This document shows, piece after piece, positions 23,906-34,449 of a stretch of 53,816 bases of DNA. Position numbers and translations under genes: made by a program. Position 1 is the stretch's first letter; every line of letters begins with the position of its first letter. The stretch lies in the NCBI GenBank assembly GCA_019651095.1, contig BOXR01000002.1, forward strand, positions 88,001-141,816. The letters are read 5' to 3'. This stretch comes from Ectothiorhodospiraceae bacterium (GTDB taxonomy: Bacteria; Pseudomonadota; Gammaproteobacteria; GCA-002705445; GCA-002716945). The notes beneath the pieces are model-generated. The model did no database searches, was not told the DNA's origin, and worked only from the letters and a program-made list of their open reading frames with translations.

Positions 23906-26005
23906 ATGGCTAGAACAACAGATTTGACTCACTATCGAAATATAGGAATTATGGCACACATTGATGCCGGTAAAACTACCACCACTGAGAGAATTCTTTA
24001 CTACACAGGTGTATCTCATAAAATAGGTGAAGTGCATGATGGAGCAGCGACAATGGATTGGATGGAGCAGGAGCAAGAGAGAGGTATAACAATCACATCT
24101 GCTGCTACAACATGTTTTTGGAGCGGAAGTACAGGACAGTATGATGAGCATCGAATAAATATTATCGATACACCTGGTCACGTGGATTTTACAATCGAGG
24201 TTGAGAGATCACTTAGAGTTCTTGATGGCGCTGTCGCTGTCTTTTGTGCAGTTGGAGGAGTAGAACCACAGTCTGAGACTGTATGGAGACAAGCCAACAA
24301 ATATAGTGTGCCAAGAATGGCGTTTGTTAATAAAATGGACAGAGCAGGAGCTGATTTTTTCAGAGTAGTTGATCAAATCAAAACTCGACTAGGCTCAAAA
24401 CCAGTCCCTCTTCAGGTCCCTATAGGAGCTGAAGATAATTTCAAAGGTGTAGTTAACCTTATCGATATGAAAGCTATTATCTGGGACGAGGAATCTAAAG
24501 GAATGAAATTTGAAGAGGTTGAAATACCTGATGAACTAAAAGCTAAATCAAATGAACTAAATGAACAATTAGTTGAAACAGCTGCAGAAGCCAATGAGGA
24601 GTTAATGGAGGCATATTTGAATAACGGTGAGTTAACAAGAGAGCAGATTATAGAGGGATTGAGGCTTCAAACTTTATCTAACGAAATTGTCCTTGTCTCT
24701 TGTGGTACAGCATTTAAAAATAAAGGCGTTCAAGCTATGTTAGATTCTGTAATAGATTTTATGCCGTCTCCATTGGATGTTCCTGCCATTAAAGGTATCA
24801 ATGATGATAAAGACAACACGGAAGGTGAAAGGAAGTCATCAGACGATGAACCATTCGCTTCACTAGCATTTAAGATAGCAACAGACCCATTTGTAGGCAC
24901 ATTAGCATTCTTCCGAGTATACTCTGGCGTCTTAAAAGCCGGGGATACTGTATATAATGCGGTTTCACAGAAAAAAGAACGAATAGGAAGAATACTTCAA
25001 ATGCATTCAAATTCTAGAGAAGAAATTAAAGAGGTAAGAGCAGGTGATATCGCTGCAGCTGTAGGTTTAAAACAAGTTACAACTGGTGACACGCTGTGTG
25101 ATCCGTCTTCTGTAATTACTCTTGAAAGAATGGAATTTCCTGAACCAGTTATTTCAATTGCAGTTGAGCCAAAAACTAAAGATGATCAAGAAAAAATGGG
25201 TCTAGCACTAGGAAAACTAGCTCAAGAGGACCCATCTTTCCGCGTGGCTACTGATGAGGAATCTAACCAGACAATAATATCAGGTATGGGCGAGCTCCAC
25301 TTGGATATAATTGTCGACAGAATGAAGAGGGAGTTTAATGTCGAGGCTACAATTGGAAAACCACAAGTTGCCTATAGAGAAACTATTAGAAAACCAATTG
25401 AGCAGGAAGCTAAGTATGTTAAACAGAGTGGTGGTAAAGGACAATATGGTCATGTTTGGTTAAGGATAGAACCTCAAGAAGCAGGCAAGGGTTACGAATT
25501 TGTTAATGAAATTGTAGGTGGTGCAATTCCAAAAGAATTTATTGGGCCAGTTGATAAAGGCGTTATTGAACAAATGGAAAACGGCGTAATTGGGGGTTAC
25601 CCAGTTGTGGATGTTAAGGTTACACTTTACGACGGTTCTTTCCATGATGTCGACTCTAGTGAAGTGGCATTTAAGGTTGCTGGATCTCAAGCCTTCAAAG
25701 AAGGAGCAAAAAAAGCAAGCCCTGTTTTACTTGAACCTGTAATGAAGGTTGAGGCAGTTACACCTGGGGACTATCTAGGTGACGTAACCGGAGACTTAAA
25801 CAGAAGAAGAGGGATTATACAAGGTATGGAAGAGACTGTCGTGGGCAATATAATAAAGGCTGAAGTCCCGCTTTCAGAAATGTTCGGGTACGCTACAGAC
25901 CTGAGATCTATGACACAAGGAAGAGCGACATACACTATGGAGTTTGAAAAGTATGCTGAGATACCATCGAACATCGCAGAAGAATTAATTGAGAAGGCAT
26001 CTTAA
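23906..26005 (+). CDS. fusA: Elongation factor G
   Basis: EF-G drives translocation on the ribosome. The intact 699-residue protein shows P-loop AHIDAGKTT (16-24), the switch region [14 protein letters not shown] and NKMDRAG. Domains II to V follow, including the GGAIP and HDVDSSE-type conserved segments. The stop at 26003-26005 is one base before the rpsJ GTG start. The tufA gene that follows fusA in E. coli is absent. Confidence 0.98.
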   Translation: MARTTDLTHYRNIGIMAHIDAGKTTTTERILYYTGVSHKIGEVHDGAATMDWMEQEQERGITITSAATTCFWSGSTGQYDEHRINIIDTPGHVDFTIEVERSLRVLDGAVAVFCAVGGVEPQSETVWRQANKYSVPRMAFVNKMDRAGADFFRVVDQIKTRLGSKPVPLQVPIGAEDNFKGVVNLIDMKAIIWDEESKGMKFEEVEIPDELKAKSNELNEQLVETAAEANEELMEAYLNNGELTREQIIEGLRLQTLSNEIVLVSCGTAFKNKGVQAMLDSVIDFMPSPLDVPAIKGINDDKDNTEGERKSSDDEPFASLAFKIATDPFVGTLAFFRVYSGVLKAGDTVYNAVSQKKERIGRILQMHSNSREEIKEVRAGDIAAAVGLKQVTTGDTLCDPSSVITLERMEFPEPVISIAVEPKTKDDQEKMGLALGKLAQEDPSFRVATDEESNQTIISGMGELHLDIIVDRMKREFNVEATIGKPQVAYRETIRKPIEQEAKYVKQSGGKGQYGHVWLRIEPQEAGKGYEFVNEIVGGAIPKEFIGPVDKGVIEQMENGVIGGYPVVDVKVTLYDGSFHDVDSSEVAFKVAGSQAFKEGAKKASPVLLEPVMKVEAVTPGDYLGDVTGDLNRRRGIIQGMEETVVGNIIKAEVPLSEMFGYATDLRSMTQGRATYTMEFEKYAEIPSNIAEELIEKAS

Positions 26006-26006
26006 A

Positions 26007-26336
26007 GTGGCTACCAAAAAGAAAAAAAATACACAAAACATAAGAATTCGCCTTAAAACTTTTGATCACAAACTCATCGATGCTTCATCAAAAGAAATAT
26101 TAGAGACAGCTAAACGAACAGGTGCTAGAGTAATTGGACCTATTCCGCTTCCTACCAAAAAAGAGAGGTTTACTGTACTAATATCTCCGCACGTAGACAA
26201 GGATGCCCGTGACCAGTATGAAATTCGCACTCACAAAAGACTAATGGACATCATAGAGCCGACAGATAAAACAGTTGATGCGCTTATGAAATTAGACCTT
26301 GCTGCTGGGGTAGATGTGCAAATTGAGCTAAGCTAA
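26007..26336 (+). CDS. rpsJ: 30S ribosomal protein S10 (GTG start)
   Basis: S10 is a 30S head protein that, with NusB, also supports antitermination. The start is taken as GTG at 26007 ([20 protein letters not shown]), since the longer frame from 25989 overlaps fusA and has an unlikely N-terminus. That gives 109 residues, near the family's usual length. It lies one base behind fusA and 134 bases before rplC, so it belongs to the str transcript rather than heading S10 as in E. coli. Confidence 0.95.
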   Translation: MATKKKKNTQNIRIRLKTFDHKLIDASSKEILETAKRTGARVIGPIPLPTKKERFTVLISPHVDKDARDQYEIRTHKRLMDIIEPTDKTVDALMKLDLAAGVDVQIELS

Positions 26337-26470
26337 TACATCATTCGAAAAGACCTTAGATTCGAACCAAAAAACCCTAAAAAAGTGTAACATTTTTGAA
26401 TTTTATGTTAAGATTCAGCACCTTAAATTAATACTGAATTAACTAACTTTTTCATTTTGAGGACAAGAAA
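26337..26470 (+). promoter_or_regulatory. Leader region before rplC
   Basis: This 134-base gap is the largest between 23 and 42 kb. It contains a -10-like TAAGAT (26409-26414) without a good -35 box 17 bases upstream, and a TTTTGAGGACAAG ribosome site before rplC. Its position suggests the start of a separate S10 transcript. I see no clear terminator or attenuator hairpin in it. Confidence 0.35.
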
Positions 26471-27292
26471 ATGAGCATAGGCCTAGTAGGCATTAAAACT
26501 GGCATGACACGTGTATTTGACGAATCAGGTACGTCTATTCCTGTAACGGTCATTAATATCGATTCAAATAGAGTTTCTCAAATAAAGACTATTGAGAGAG
26601 ATGGTTATTCTGCTGTCCAAATAGCATATGGCCACCAAAAGGAAAGTAGGTTGAATAAGGCCACTCTTGGTCATTACAAAAAATCAAATATTAGTCCTGC
26701 AAAAGGTCAAGTTGAGTTTAGAGTAAATGAATTAGAGGATAACATCTCTGTTGGATCTGATATTAAAGTAGATACTTTTAAGGCAGGCGAACATGTAGAT
26801 ATATCGGGTAAAACTCTAGGTAAGGGTTTTCAAGGTGGTGTAAAAAGACATCATTTTAAAACCCAAGATGCTACTCACGGTAATTCGATTTCTCATAGAG
26901 CGCTAGGCTCTACAGGACAGTGTCAAGATCCCGGAAGAGTATTTAAAGGTAAAAAAATGCCAGGGCATTTAGGCAATGTTAATAGAACTATTCAGAATCT
27001 TACAATTGTGAAGATTATGCCTGATGAAAATATTATGCTTGTCAAAGGATCTATCCCAGGACACAAAGGCAGCGTCGTTGTAATAAAACCAACAGAAAAA
27101 AAATATACTGCTAAAGAAATTTTTTCTGAAAAAGAGGAAGTAAAGGTGGTTGATAATCATGACGAGTCAACTGAGGCGCTAGATTCAAGTGCAACTAAAG
27201 ACACGAATTTAGATCACAATTCATCGGTTACTGAAACAGATTCATCGAACGAAGATAAAGATAAAGAGAATCAGGAGAGTAAAAATGAGTAA
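26471..27292 (+). CDS. rplC: 50S ribosomal protein L3 with acidic C-terminal extension
   Basis: L3 is an early 23S rRNA assembly protein. Residues 1 to about 209 match the whole usual protein, including GKGFQGGVKRH and the GSTGQCQDPGRVFKGKKM loop, whose Gln150 is the PrmB methylation site in relatives. About 64 extra residues follow. They are rich in Glu, Asp, Ser, Asn and Lys with no predicted fold and end ENQESKNE. The extension runs into the rplD start with an 8-base overlap, so it is not a simple read-through of intergenic DNA. Confidence 0.94.
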   Translation: MSIGLVGIKTGMTRVFDESGTSIPVTVINIDSNRVSQIKTIERDGYSAVQIAYGHQKESRLNKATLGHYKKSNISPAKGQVEFRVNELEDNISVGSDIKVDTFKAGEHVDISGKTLGKGFQGGVKRHHFKTQDATHGNSISHRALGSTGQCQDPGRVFKGKKMPGHLGNVNRTIQNLTIVKIMPDENIMLVKGSIPGHKGSVVVIKPTEKKYTAKEIFSEKEEVKVVDNHDESTEALDSSATKDTNLDHNSSVTETDSSNEDKDKENQESKNE

Positions 27293-27863
27293 AGAACTCT
27301 CAAAAATATTTACAAAAGAATTTAATGAAGCACTTGTTCACCAAGTAACTACAGACTTTTTGTCCAACCAGAGAAGTGGAACTAAAGCACAAAAAAATAG
27401 ATCAGCAGTCAGCGGTGGCGGCGCTAAACCTCGCCCACAAAAAGGCTCGGGTAGAGCAAGAGCCGGCACAACAAGAAGCCCTATTTGGAGAACCGGTGGC
27501 GTCACGTTTGCAGCAAAACCAAAACTATATAATAAAAAAATTAATAAGAAAATGTACAGAGGGGCACTTAATTGTATTTTCAATGAGCTACTCAAGAGAA
27601 AAAGACTACACTTAACTGATAAATTATCTTTTAAAGATAAGAAAACTAAATTAGGTCAAGAGCTGCTCAAAGACCTTAAAATTATCAATGCTCTGTTTAT
27701 CACGTCTACTGATAATCCGAACGCTTTTTTCTCTCTCAGAAATATAAAAAATATCACTGTTATTGATCATAAAGAAATTAATCCTTACATTCTCATGAAG
27801 CATGAAAATGTTGTCATTGACTCTAATGTCCTTGAAAAAATTAAGCAGGCAACAATATTATGA
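27285..27863 (+). CDS. rplD: 50S ribosomal protein L4
   Basis: L4 lines the peptide exit tunnel. The 192-residue protein contains the exit-tunnel loop region with GTKAQKNRSAVSGGGAKPRPQ and GTTRSPIWRTGGVTF. It is slightly shorter than the E. coli protein (201). CAGGAGAG within the rplC extension forms the ribosome site, and its stop overlaps rplW as ATGA. Confidence 0.96.
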   Translation: MSKELSKIFTKEFNEALVHQVTTDFLSNQRSGTKAQKNRSAVSGGGAKPRPQKGSGRARAGTTRSPIWRTGGVTFAAKPKLYNKKINKKMYRGALNCIFNELLKRKRLHLTDKLSFKDKKTKLGQELLKDLKIINALFITSTDNPNAFFSLRNIKNITVIDHKEINPYILMKHENVVIDSNVLEKIKQATIL

Positions 27864-28165
27864 ACACAGAGAGACTAGCAAATATAATTGTAGCGCCTCG
27901 GGTTTCAGAAAAAGCCGCTACACGTGCAGACCTAGAAAATCAGCATGTATTTTCTGTTTTAAAAAATGCCACAAAGCCTGAGATCAAAAAAGCAGTTGAG
28001 TTAATGTTTGATGTAAAAGTAAAAAGTGTCAAGGTAATTAACATGCAGGGGAAACTTACAAGAATCGGGCGTACATTTGGGAAGAGAAAAGATTGGAAAA
28101 AAGCCTATGTCAGATTAGAGGAAGGTTTTGATATAAATTATGGTGAGGAAGAGGCAGGCAAATGA
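27860..28165 (+). CDS. rplW: 50S ribosomal protein L23
   Basis: L23 sits at the tunnel exit and docks trigger factor and SRP. The 101-residue protein has APRVSEKA near the start and the conserved [20 protein letters not shown] segment. It overlaps rplD and rplB by four bases each, an arrangement seen throughout this operon. Confidence 0.96.
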   Translation: MNTERLANIIVAPRVSEKAATRADLENQHVFSVLKNATKPEIKKAVELMFDVKVKSVKVINMQGKLTRIGRTFGKRKDWKKAYVRLEEGFDINYGEEEAGK

Positions 28166-28998
28166 CTATTGTAAAATCAAGACCAACTTCACCTGGCAGA
28201 CGTTTCAGAGTAAAGATAACAAATTCTGAGCTGTACAAAGGACAGCCTCATGAGCCATTACTTACGAAGCTAAATAAGAGTGGTGGCCGAAATAACCAAG
28301 GAAGGATAACCACTAGACATATCGGTGGTGGGCATAAAAAAAGATATAGAATTATTGACTTTAAAAGAAACAAAGATGACATTCCTGCAACAGTCGAAAG
28401 ACTCGAGTACGACCCGAATAGGAATGCAAATATAGCTCTTCTCTTATACGCCGATGGCGAGAGAAGATATATAATAGCACCCAAAAACCTCAAATCAGGG
28501 GATAAGCTCATGTCAGGTGAAAAGTCATCTATAAATATAGGCAATACACTCCCCTTGATCAATATACCAGTTGGAACACAGGTTCATTGTATTGAGATGA
28601 AACCAGGTAAAGGTGCTCAGATAGCAAGAAGTGCAGGCACAGTTGCACAAATAGTAGCAATGGAGGGTGACTACGCAACTCTAAGATTAAAATCTGGCGA
28701 GACAAGAAAAATATTCAAGACATGCAGGGCTACTATCGGCGAAGTTGGAAACAGTGAGTTCAATCTTCAGAAGCATGGAAAAGCAGGTGCAAAAAGATGG
28801 CTTGGCATCAGACCTACTGTGCGAGGTGTTGCCATGAACCCTATTGACCATCCACACGGTGGCGGAGAGGGAAAGACATCCGGTGGAAGAGACCCAGTGT
28901 CTCCATGGGGAACACCTACTAAGGGTTTCAAGACAAGATCAAACAAGAGGACTGATAAGCTTATTGTCAGAAGAAGAACAAATAAGAGTAGAAAATAA
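28162..28998 (+). CDS. rplB: 50S ribosomal protein L2
   Basis: L2 supports the peptidyl-transferase centre and subunit association. The 278-residue protein is intact. The catalytic-centre loop [16 protein letters not shown] is present, including the conserved His of HPHGG, as is the C-terminal basic tail [11 protein letters not shown]. Confidence 0.98.
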   Translation: MTIVKSRPTSPGRRFRVKITNSELYKGQPHEPLLTKLNKSGGRNNQGRITTRHIGGGHKKRYRIIDFKRNKDDIPATVERLEYDPNRNANIALLLYADGERRYIIAPKNLKSGDKLMSGEKSSINIGNTLPLINIPVGTQVHCIEMKPGKGAQIARSAGTVAQIVAMEGDYATLRLKSGETRKIFKTCRATIGEVGNSEFNLQKHGKAGAKRWLGIRPTVRGVAMNPIDHPHGGGEGKTSGGRDPVSPWGTPTKGFKTRSNKRTDKLIVRRRTNKSRK

Positions 28999-29000
28999 AT

Positions 29001-29276
29001 ATGGCTAGATCATTAAAAAAAGGACCGTTCATTGACCACCATTTACAGGCGAAGGTAGATAAAGCGCTCAAGGAAAATGACAAAAAACCCATAAAAACAT
29101 GGTCTAGAAGATCTGTGATATCACCAGATATGATTGGTTTGACAATTGCTGTCCATAATGGGAAACAGCATGTCCCTGTATATGTGACAGAGAATATGAT
29201 TGGACACAAGCTTGGTGAATTTTCTCCTACGAGAGTATTTAAGGGGCATTCTGGGGACAGAAAAGCTAAAGGATAA
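29001..29276 (+). CDS. rpsS: 30S ribosomal protein S19
   Basis: S19 lies in the 30S head and contacts S13. The 91-residue protein reads [16 protein letters not shown] at its start and [20 protein letters not shown] near its end, both typical of the family. It lies two bases after rplB and three before rplV. Confidence 0.97.
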   Translation: MARSLKKGPFIDHHLQAKVDKALKENDKKPIKTWSRRSVISPDMIGLTIAVHNGKQHVPVYVTENMIGHKLGEFSPTRVFKGHSGDRKAKG

Positions 29277-29279
29277 GTT

Positions 29280-29627
29280 ATGAATACACAAGCTGTCTTA
29301 AAATATCAGAAAATATCTGCACAAAAATGTAGATTAGTAGCTAATGAGGTTAGAGGGTTACCTGTGAATAAAGCTTTTGAATTTTTAAATTATAGCAATA
29401 AGAAGGCTTCACAATTAATATTGAAGGTATTAGAATCAGCCGTTGCTAATGCTGAACATAATAACTCTAGTGATTTAGATGAATTAATTGTGAAAAATGT
29501 TTTAGTTGATGAAGGTCCATATGGAAAAAGACACAGACCTAGAGCAAGAGGTAGAGTAAATCAGATTATAAAAAGAACAAGTCACATCACTATAGTTGTA
29601 AGTGATGGGCAGGAAGAGAGTAAATAA
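29280..29627 (+). CDS. rplV: 50S ribosomal protein L22
   Basis: L22 lines the peptide tunnel beside L4. The 115-residue protein includes [17 protein letters not shown]. The tunnel beta-hairpin is [18 protein letters not shown], with the Ala and Arg residues linked to macrolide sensitivity in relatives. The stop shares a base with the rpsC ATG. Confidence 0.97.
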   Translation: MNTQAVLKYQKISAQKCRLVANEVRGLPVNKAFEFLNYSNKKASQLILKVLESAVANAEHNNSSDLDELIVKNVLVDEGPYGKRHRPRARGRVNQIIKRTSHITIVVSDGQEESK

Positions 29628-30289
29628 TGGGACAAAAAGTACATCCAACAGGTTTTAGACTAGGCATTTCTACAGAGTATACCTCTAAATGGTATGCTGG
29701 TAGTAAAGACTACTCAAGTTATCTTCTTGAGGACTACCGCATTCGAGAATATTTGAAAAAAACAATTAGAGAATGCTTCTGTCAGTAAAATTGTGATAGA
29801 AAGACCTACGAAAGAGGCTGTTGTTAACATCTACACATCACGACCTGGTATAGTAATTGGCAAAAAAGGCGAGGATATCGAAAAGTTCAGAAACAAGATT
29901 GCCTCAATATTGAATACTGATAAAGCTACAGTCAAAGTGAATGTAAAAGAGATCAAAAAACCTGAACTTGACGCGCAACTTGTTGCAGAGGGTATTACTC
30001 AACAGCTTGAGAGAAGAATTATGTATAGAAGGGCAATGAAAAGGGCAGTTACAAATACCATGAGACTGGGAGCCCTAGGAATAAAAGTAAATGTTGCTGG
30101 CAGATTGAACGGAGCAGAAATAGCCCGCAGTGAATGGTATAGAGAAGGGAGGTCCCACTTCATACACTAGATGCTGCTATTGATTATGGCTTTGCAGAGG
30201 CACTAACGACTTATGGAATTATAGGCGTCAAAGTCTGGATATACTCTGAAGATGAAATTAAAGAAGAAACGAAAAAAAACAACAACTAA
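29627..30289 (+). CDS. rpsC: 30S ribosomal protein S3, two frameshifts
   Basis: S3 forms part of the mRNA entry helicase. [14 protein letters not shown] is in frame from 29627. An indel near 29763 shifts into [20 protein letters not shown], which holds the KH domain with [16 protein letters not shown] second indel near 30150 shifts into [20 protein letters not shown], then [14 protein letters not shown] to the stop at 30287. Combined length is about 220 residues, normal for the family. Both indels are probably sequence errors, since the gene is essential. Confidence 0.92.
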
Positions 30290-30299
30290 AAAATAAATA

Positions 30300-30713
30300 A
30301 TGTTACAACCAAAGAAAACAAAATTTAGAAAACAGCAAAAAGGTAGACTAAGAGGTTTTGCTACATCTGGAGCAAAAGTAAGTTTTGGTGAGTTCGGTTT
30401 GAAAGCTACATCACGAGGTCGAGTAACAGCTAGACAGATTGAAGCAGCACGAAGAGCTATGACTCGCTATATAAAACGTGGTGGTAAAGTATGGATTAGG
30501 ATATTTCCCGATGTTCCAATAACAAAAAAACCTATTGAGGTGAGGATGGGTAAAGGCAAGGGAAATGTTGAGTATTGGGTTTCAAAAGTACAACCCGGGA
30601 AAGTCTTATATGAAATGGAGGGAGTTTCTGAGGACATTGCCAGAGAGGCATTTAGGCTTGCAGCTGCAAAACTGCCCGTTCTAACAACGTTTGTAACTAG
30701 GACTGCATTATGA
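30300..30713 (+). CDS. rplP: 50S ribosomal protein L16
   Basis: L16 organises the A-site tRNA elbow region. The 137-residue protein has [16 protein letters not shown], then [37 protein letters not shown] and [15 protein letters not shown], all in their usual order. The conserved Arg of the loop around residue 81 is not specifically verifiable here. It overlaps rpmC as ATGA. Confidence 0.97.
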   Translation: MLQPKKTKFRKQQKGRLRGFATSGAKVSFGEFGLKATSRGRVTARQIEAARRAMTRYIKRGGKVWIRIFPDVPITKKPIEVRMGKGKGNVEYWVSKVQPGKVLYEMEGVSEDIAREAFRLAAAKLPVLTTFVTRTAL

Positions 30714-30907
30714 TTAAGTTAGATGAATTAAGAAAAAAGAGCCAAGTTGAATTACAGCAAACTCTTGAGGAGCTTGCGAAAGAGAGATTTAATCTAAGAA
30801 TTAAAAGAGGTTCTGGCCTAAATCCAAAACCAAATCTATTCAGAGAAAATAAAATTACTATAGCAAGAGTGAAAACAATCTTGAGTGAGATGAAAAATGC
30901 AAAATAA
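30710..30907 (+). CDS. rpmC: 50S ribosomal protein L29
   Basis: This small helical hairpin protein lies near the tunnel exit. The 65-residue sequence contains [16 protein letters not shown] and ends [11 protein letters not shown]. It overlaps rplP by four bases and rpsQ by eleven. Confidence 0.94.
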   Translation: MIKLDELRKKSQVELQQTLEELAKERFNLRIKRGSGLNPKPNLFRENKITIARVKTILSEMKNAK

Positions 30908-31140
30908 AGCTAAGATTATTACTGCAAAAGTACTAAAAACATCAATGGATAAATCTGCTGTTGTAAGCGTTGAGAGACTTGTAAAGCACCCCGTGAATGG
31001 AAAATTTATTAAGAGATCAACAAATATCATGTTCATGATGAGAATAACAAGTGTGTAGTGGGTGAACTAATTAAAATTAGACAATGCCGCCGATATCAAA
31101 AACTAAGACTTGGATATTAGTGAGGAATAGGAAACTATGA
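30897..31140 (+). CDS. rpsQ: 30S ribosomal protein S17, frameshifted
   Basis: S17 binds 16S rRNA early in assembly. The frame from 30897 gives [20 protein letters not shown], then [20 protein letters not shown]. Indels near 31022 and 31090 must be allowed to read [20 protein letters not shown] and then [16 protein letters not shown], ending at the TGA at 31138 that overlaps rplN. These are the standard S17 motifs, so the gene is real and the breaks are likely errors. It is easily missed because no single frame spans it. Confidence 0.9.
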
Positions 31141-31505
31141 TTCAAATGCAAACAATTTTAAAATCAGCTGATAATAGTGGAGCTAGAAGAGTTATGTGTA
31201 TCAAAGTTCTGGGCGGTTCGCATAGAAGGTTTGCCTCTGTTGGAGATGTGATTAAGGTTGCCATTAAGGATGCGCTGCCAAAGGCAAAAGTTAAAAAGGG
31301 CGAAGTATACAATGCAGTCATTGTAAGGACTAAAAAAGGTGTAAGAAGACCTGACGGCTCTTTGATCAGATTTGACAGCAATGCAGTTGTTCTTCTTGAT
31401 AATAAATTAGAGCCAATTGGTACTAGAATATTTGGACCAGTCACTAGAGAGCTGAGAGACTTAACATTTATGAAAATTATTTCTTTAGCACCGGAGGTCT
31501 TGTAG
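31137..31505 (+). CDS. rplN: 50S ribosomal protein L14
   Basis: L14 takes part in the bridge with the 30S subunit. The 122-residue protein starts [20 protein letters not shown] and includes [18 protein letters not shown] and [13 protein letters not shown]. It is intact. A long frame on the opposite strand is only its shadow. Confidence 0.97.
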   Translation: MIQMQTILKSADNSGARRVMCIKVLGGSHRRFASVGDVIKVAIKDALPKAKVKKGEVYNAVIVRTKKGVRRPDGSLIRFDSNAVVLLDNKLEPIGTRIFGPVTRELRDLTFMKIISLAPEVL

Positions 31506-31823
31506 ATGAACAAAATCAAAAAAGGTGATTCTGTCATAGTGGTTGCTGGTAAGGACAAAGGTAAAAAAGGAGAAGTTATTAAATTACTTGATAACAATAA
31601 ATGCCTAGTATCAGCCATAAATATGGCAAAGAAACATACTAAGCCAAACCCAAATGCTGGTATTGAAGGTGGGATAATAGAAAAAGAGATGCCGATAGAA
31701 TTATCAAATATTATGTTATTTAATCCAGTAACAAAAAAACAAGATAGAGTGGGATTCAAAAAACTTGAGTCTGGAAAAAAAGTTAGAATCTATAAATCTA
31801 ACAGAGAGGTAATAGACATTTAA
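31506..31823 (+). CDS. rplX: 50S ribosomal protein L24
   Basis: L24 initiates 50S assembly. The 105-residue protein has a KOW motif near its start ([20 protein letters not shown]) and [20 protein letters not shown]. It directly abuts the rplN stop and shares one base with rplE. Confidence 0.96.
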   Translation: MNKIKKGDSVIVVAGKDKGKKGEVIKLLDNNKCLVSAINMAKKHTKPNPNAGIEGGIIEKEMPIELSNIMLFNPVTKKQDRVGFKKLESGKKVRIYKSNREVIDI

Positions 31824-32359
31824 TGAATACCTATAAAGAATATTACCAAGAGAATGTTGTGCCTGCATTGATGGAGAGATTTAAATTTAAATCAAATATG
31901 GAAGCTCCTCGTTTGATAAAAATTACCTTAAATATGGGATTAGGTTCAGCTATAGCAGATAAGAAAATATTAGAAAAAGCTCAAGAAGAATTAACTCAAA
32001 TTGCTGGACAGAAAGCTGTATTAACATATGCTAAAAAATCAATTGCTAATTTTAAGCTAAGAGAAGGCATGCCAATAGGTTGTAAAGTGACGTTAAGAGG
32101 AGAAATGATGTACGATTTTTTTGAAAAACTTATAAAAATATCTCTACCAAGAACTAGGGATTTTAGAGGTTATAGTGATAAATCTTTTGATGGTAGAGGT
32201 AATTATACTTTAGGTATTAAAGAGCATATAATCTTTCCTGAAATTGATTTTGATAAAATTGACAAAATTAAAGGACTAGATATATGCATAACAACTAGTG
32301 CAAAAAATAATGAGGAGGCAATGGAGTTATTCAAACAGTTTAACTTTCCATTTAAATGA
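31823..32359 (+). CDS. rplE: 50S ribosomal protein L5
   Basis: L5 binds 5S rRNA in the central protuberance. The 178-residue protein shows [34 protein letters not shown] and the P-loop-like [20 protein letters not shown]. The C-terminus has [20 protein letters not shown]. It is intact. Confidence 0.97.
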   Translation: MNTYKEYYQENVVPALMERFKFKSNMEAPRLIKITLNMGLGSAIADKKILEKAQEELTQIAGQKAVLTYAKKSIANFKLREGMPIGCKVTLRGEMMYDFFEKLIKISLPRTRDFRGYSDKSFDGRGNYTLGIKEHIIFPEIDFDKIDKIKGLDICITTSAKNNEEAMELFKQFNFPFK

Positions 32360-32360
32360 T

Positions 32361-32665
32361 ATGGCAAAATTATCAATGATCGAGAGAGAGAAAAAAGAGA
32401 AAAACTTAATAAAAAATATCTCTCTAAAATAAAAATGATTAAGGAGAAGTTAAAAGATAGTAAAACATCTGATGATGAGGCATCAGAGCTAAGATTAAAA
32501 CTGCAAAAGATTCCATTGAATGCACTATCTGTAAGAAAAAGAAATAGATGTGCCCTCACGGGAAGACCAAGAGGTGTTTATAGGAAGTTCACATTGGGTA
32601 GAACTAAATTAAGAGAAATGGCTATGTCAGGGCTTATCCCTGGTTTAACGAAAGCGAGTTGGTAA
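32361..32665 (+). CDS. rpsN: 30S ribosomal protein S14, one frameshift
   Basis: S14 belongs to the 30S head. It starts [12 protein letters not shown] at 32361. One indel near 32400 is needed before [20 protein letters not shown], after which it runs intact to [11 protein letters not shown]. The C-terminal [17 protein letters not shown] has only one Cys of the zinc motif, so this is the zinc-free type. Restored length is about 101 residues, as in E. coli. Confidence 0.92.
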
Positions 32666-32669
32666 AGCT

Positions 32670-33062
32670 ATGAGCATGAACGATACAATATCTGATCTTC
32701 TTACAAGAATACGCAATGGACAGATGTCCAATAAAAAATCTATATCTGCACCGTACTCAAAAATGAAAGAGTCGATATGCAAAGTTATGTTAGATGAGGG
32801 TTACATTGAGGGTTATAGTAGCGATGAGGGTAAAATCAGGACACTTGTTGTAGAACTGAAATATTTTGAGGGTAAACCTGTTATTGACTATATAAAAAGA
32901 GTTAGCAGACCAGGGCTTAGAATTTATAAATCATCTGATGAGATTCCGCTTGTTAAAAATGGCCTTGGTATATGTATCATATCAACATCTCAGGGTTTAA
33001 TGACAGGTAAGTCAGCAAAAGAAAAGAAATGCGGAGGAGAGATTATTTGTTATATCTCATAG
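32670..33062 (+). CDS. rpsH: 30S ribosomal protein S8
   Basis: S8 binds the 16S central domain and in relatives represses spc-operon translation. The 130-residue protein contains DTISDLLTRIRNGQMS and the C-terminal GLGICIISTSQGLMTGKSA. The start could be either ATG at 32670 or 32676. The latter fits the family better (MNDTISDLL). Confidence 0.96.
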   Translation: MSMNDTISDLLTRIRNGQMSNKKSISAPYSKMKESICKVMLDEGYIEGYSSDEGKIRTLVVELKYFEGKPVIDYIKRVSRPGLRIYKSSDEIPLVKNGLGICIISTSQGLMTGKSAKEKKCGGEIICYIS

Positions 33063-33066
33063 TTAT

Positions 33067-33591
33067 ATGTCTAAAGTAGCCAGCAAACCAGTTCAATTAT
33101 CATCAGACATTAAATTTAATGTCACAAACAATACTATCCATATTGAGGGTCCAAAAGGCAAATTAGAGTTTGTCAAACCGGATGATATAACAATTGAGCA
33201 GACTGATAACCTCCTGAACGTGAGTACAAAGTCAGAATCAACAGCTATGAGTGGAACAACCCGAGCATTAATCTCTAATATGGTTACTGGTGTATCCAAA
33301 GGTTGGGAGAAAAAGCTTTTACTTGTGGGAGTCGGTTACAGAGCTAAAGCAGATAAGCTCAAATTAGAATTAGTTGTAGGTTATTCTCATCCAGTTAACT
33401 TTGAGATACCAGAAGGAATTACAATAGAGACTCCCTCTCAAACTGAAATTGTTATTTCTGGTATTGATAAGCAAAAAGTTGGACAAGTAGCTGCAGATAT
33501 TAGATCAGTAAGGCCGCCTGAGCCATATAAGGGCAAAGGGATAAAGTATGCAGATGAGCAAATAGTCAAAAAAGAGGCTAAGAAAAAATAA
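33067..33591 (+). CDS. rplF: 50S ribosomal protein L6
   Basis: L6 lies near the sarcin-ricin loop. The 174-residue protein has two similar domains. The C-terminal part has GVGYRAKADKLKLELVVGYS and the family signature RPPEPYKGKGIKYADE. It ends sharing one base with rplR. Confidence 0.97.
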   Translation: MSKVASKPVQLSSDIKFNVTNNTIHIEGPKGKLEFVKPDDITIEQTDNLLNVSTKSESTAMSGTTRALISNMVTGVSKGWEKKLLLVGVGYRAKADKLKLELVVGYSHPVNFEIPEGITIETPSQTEIVISGIDKQKVGQVAADIRSVRPPEPYKGKGIKYADEQIVKKEAKKK

Positions 33592-33950
33592 TGAAGTTAA
33601 TTGTTAGAAATAAAAATGAGCAAAGGTTGAGAAGAGCGGCTAAAACTAGATCAAAAATAGCTGATTCAGGCAATCATAGGATTAGTGTTCACAGATCAAT
33701 TCAGCATATGTATCTTCAGTTAATTACACCCAAAGGCGATAAAGTCATCACCACTATATCAACCAATCAGAAAGACAATAAAATCAAAGCTAATAATATT
33801 AAGAGTGCAACAGAAATTGGCGTTAGAATGGCTGAATATATTAAAAAAGCAAAGATTTCGAAAGTAGCTTTTGACCGCTCAGGGTATCGATACCATGGCA
33901 GAGTAAAAGCCGTTGCTGAAGCATTAAGAGATAAAGGAGTAAAAATATAA
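33591..33950 (+). CDS. rplR: 50S ribosomal protein L18
   Basis: L18 binds 5S rRNA together with L5. The 119-residue protein has the basic N-terminal [10 protein letters not shown] and the conserved end [20 protein letters not shown]. It shares one base with each neighbour. Confidence 0.97.
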   Translation: MKLIVRNKNEQRLRRAAKTRSKIADSGNHRISVHRSIQHMYLQLITPKGDKVITTISTNQKDNKIKANNIKSATEIGVRMAEYIKKAKISKVAFDRSGYRYHGRVKAVAEALRDKGVKI

Positions 33951-34441
33951 TGGCGACCGATGAGAGAAATTCAGATTATATAGAAAAATTAGTTGCTGTT
34001 AACCGTGTTGCTAAGGTCGTTAAAGGTGGTCGGCAATTTGGTTTTACTGCATTAACAGTCGTAGGAGATGGACACGGTCGAGTAGGCTATGGTTATGGTA
34101 AAGCTAAAGAAGTACCTGTTGCAATTCAGAAAGCTATGGAGAAGGCAAAGAAGAGTATGGTATCAGTCTCTCTAAAAAAAGGAACATTGCATCATGCTAT
34201 TACTTATGAGCATGGTTCTGCAAAAGTATATATGCAGCCAGCTGGAGAGGGCACTGGAGTGATAGCAGGTGGAGCTATGCGTGCGGTGTTTGAGGCAACA
34301 GGAATACATAATGTTCTTGCTAAGAGCATAGGCTCAACTAATCCTATCAATGTTGTTAAAGCAACAGTTAAGGGTCTTGAATCAATGTATTATCCAGCAC
34401 AAGTAGCGCTGAAAAGAGGAAAGAAAACAAGCGAGTTATAA
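33950..34441 (+). CDS. rpsE: 30S ribosomal protein S5
   Basis: S5 lines the mRNA entry and affects accuracy. The 163-residue protein has the N-terminal domain segment [19 protein letters not shown] followed by [17 protein letters not shown]. The C-terminal domain contains [18 protein letters not shown]. It is intact. Confidence 0.97.
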   Translation: MATDERNSDYIEKLVAVNRVAKVVKGGRQFGFTALTVVGDGHGRVGYGYGKAKEVPVAIQKAMEKAKKSMVSVSLKKGTLHHAITYEHGSAKVYMQPAGEGTGVIAGGAMRAVFEATGIHNVLAKSIGSTNPINVVKATVKGLESMYYPAQVALKRGKKTSEL

Positions 34442-34449
34442 TATAAGTT

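Noticed and set aside
29763-31100. Programmed frameshifting or stop-codon recoding in rpsC, rpsQ and other ribosomal genes
   Set aside because: No slippery heptamer with a common pattern was seen, breaks fall in homopolymers at different places, and similar breaks occur in unrelated genes.
31142-31759. A 205-residue frame on the minus strand
   Set aside because: It is the shadow of rplN and rplX, both of which are clear ribosomal genes on the plus strand.
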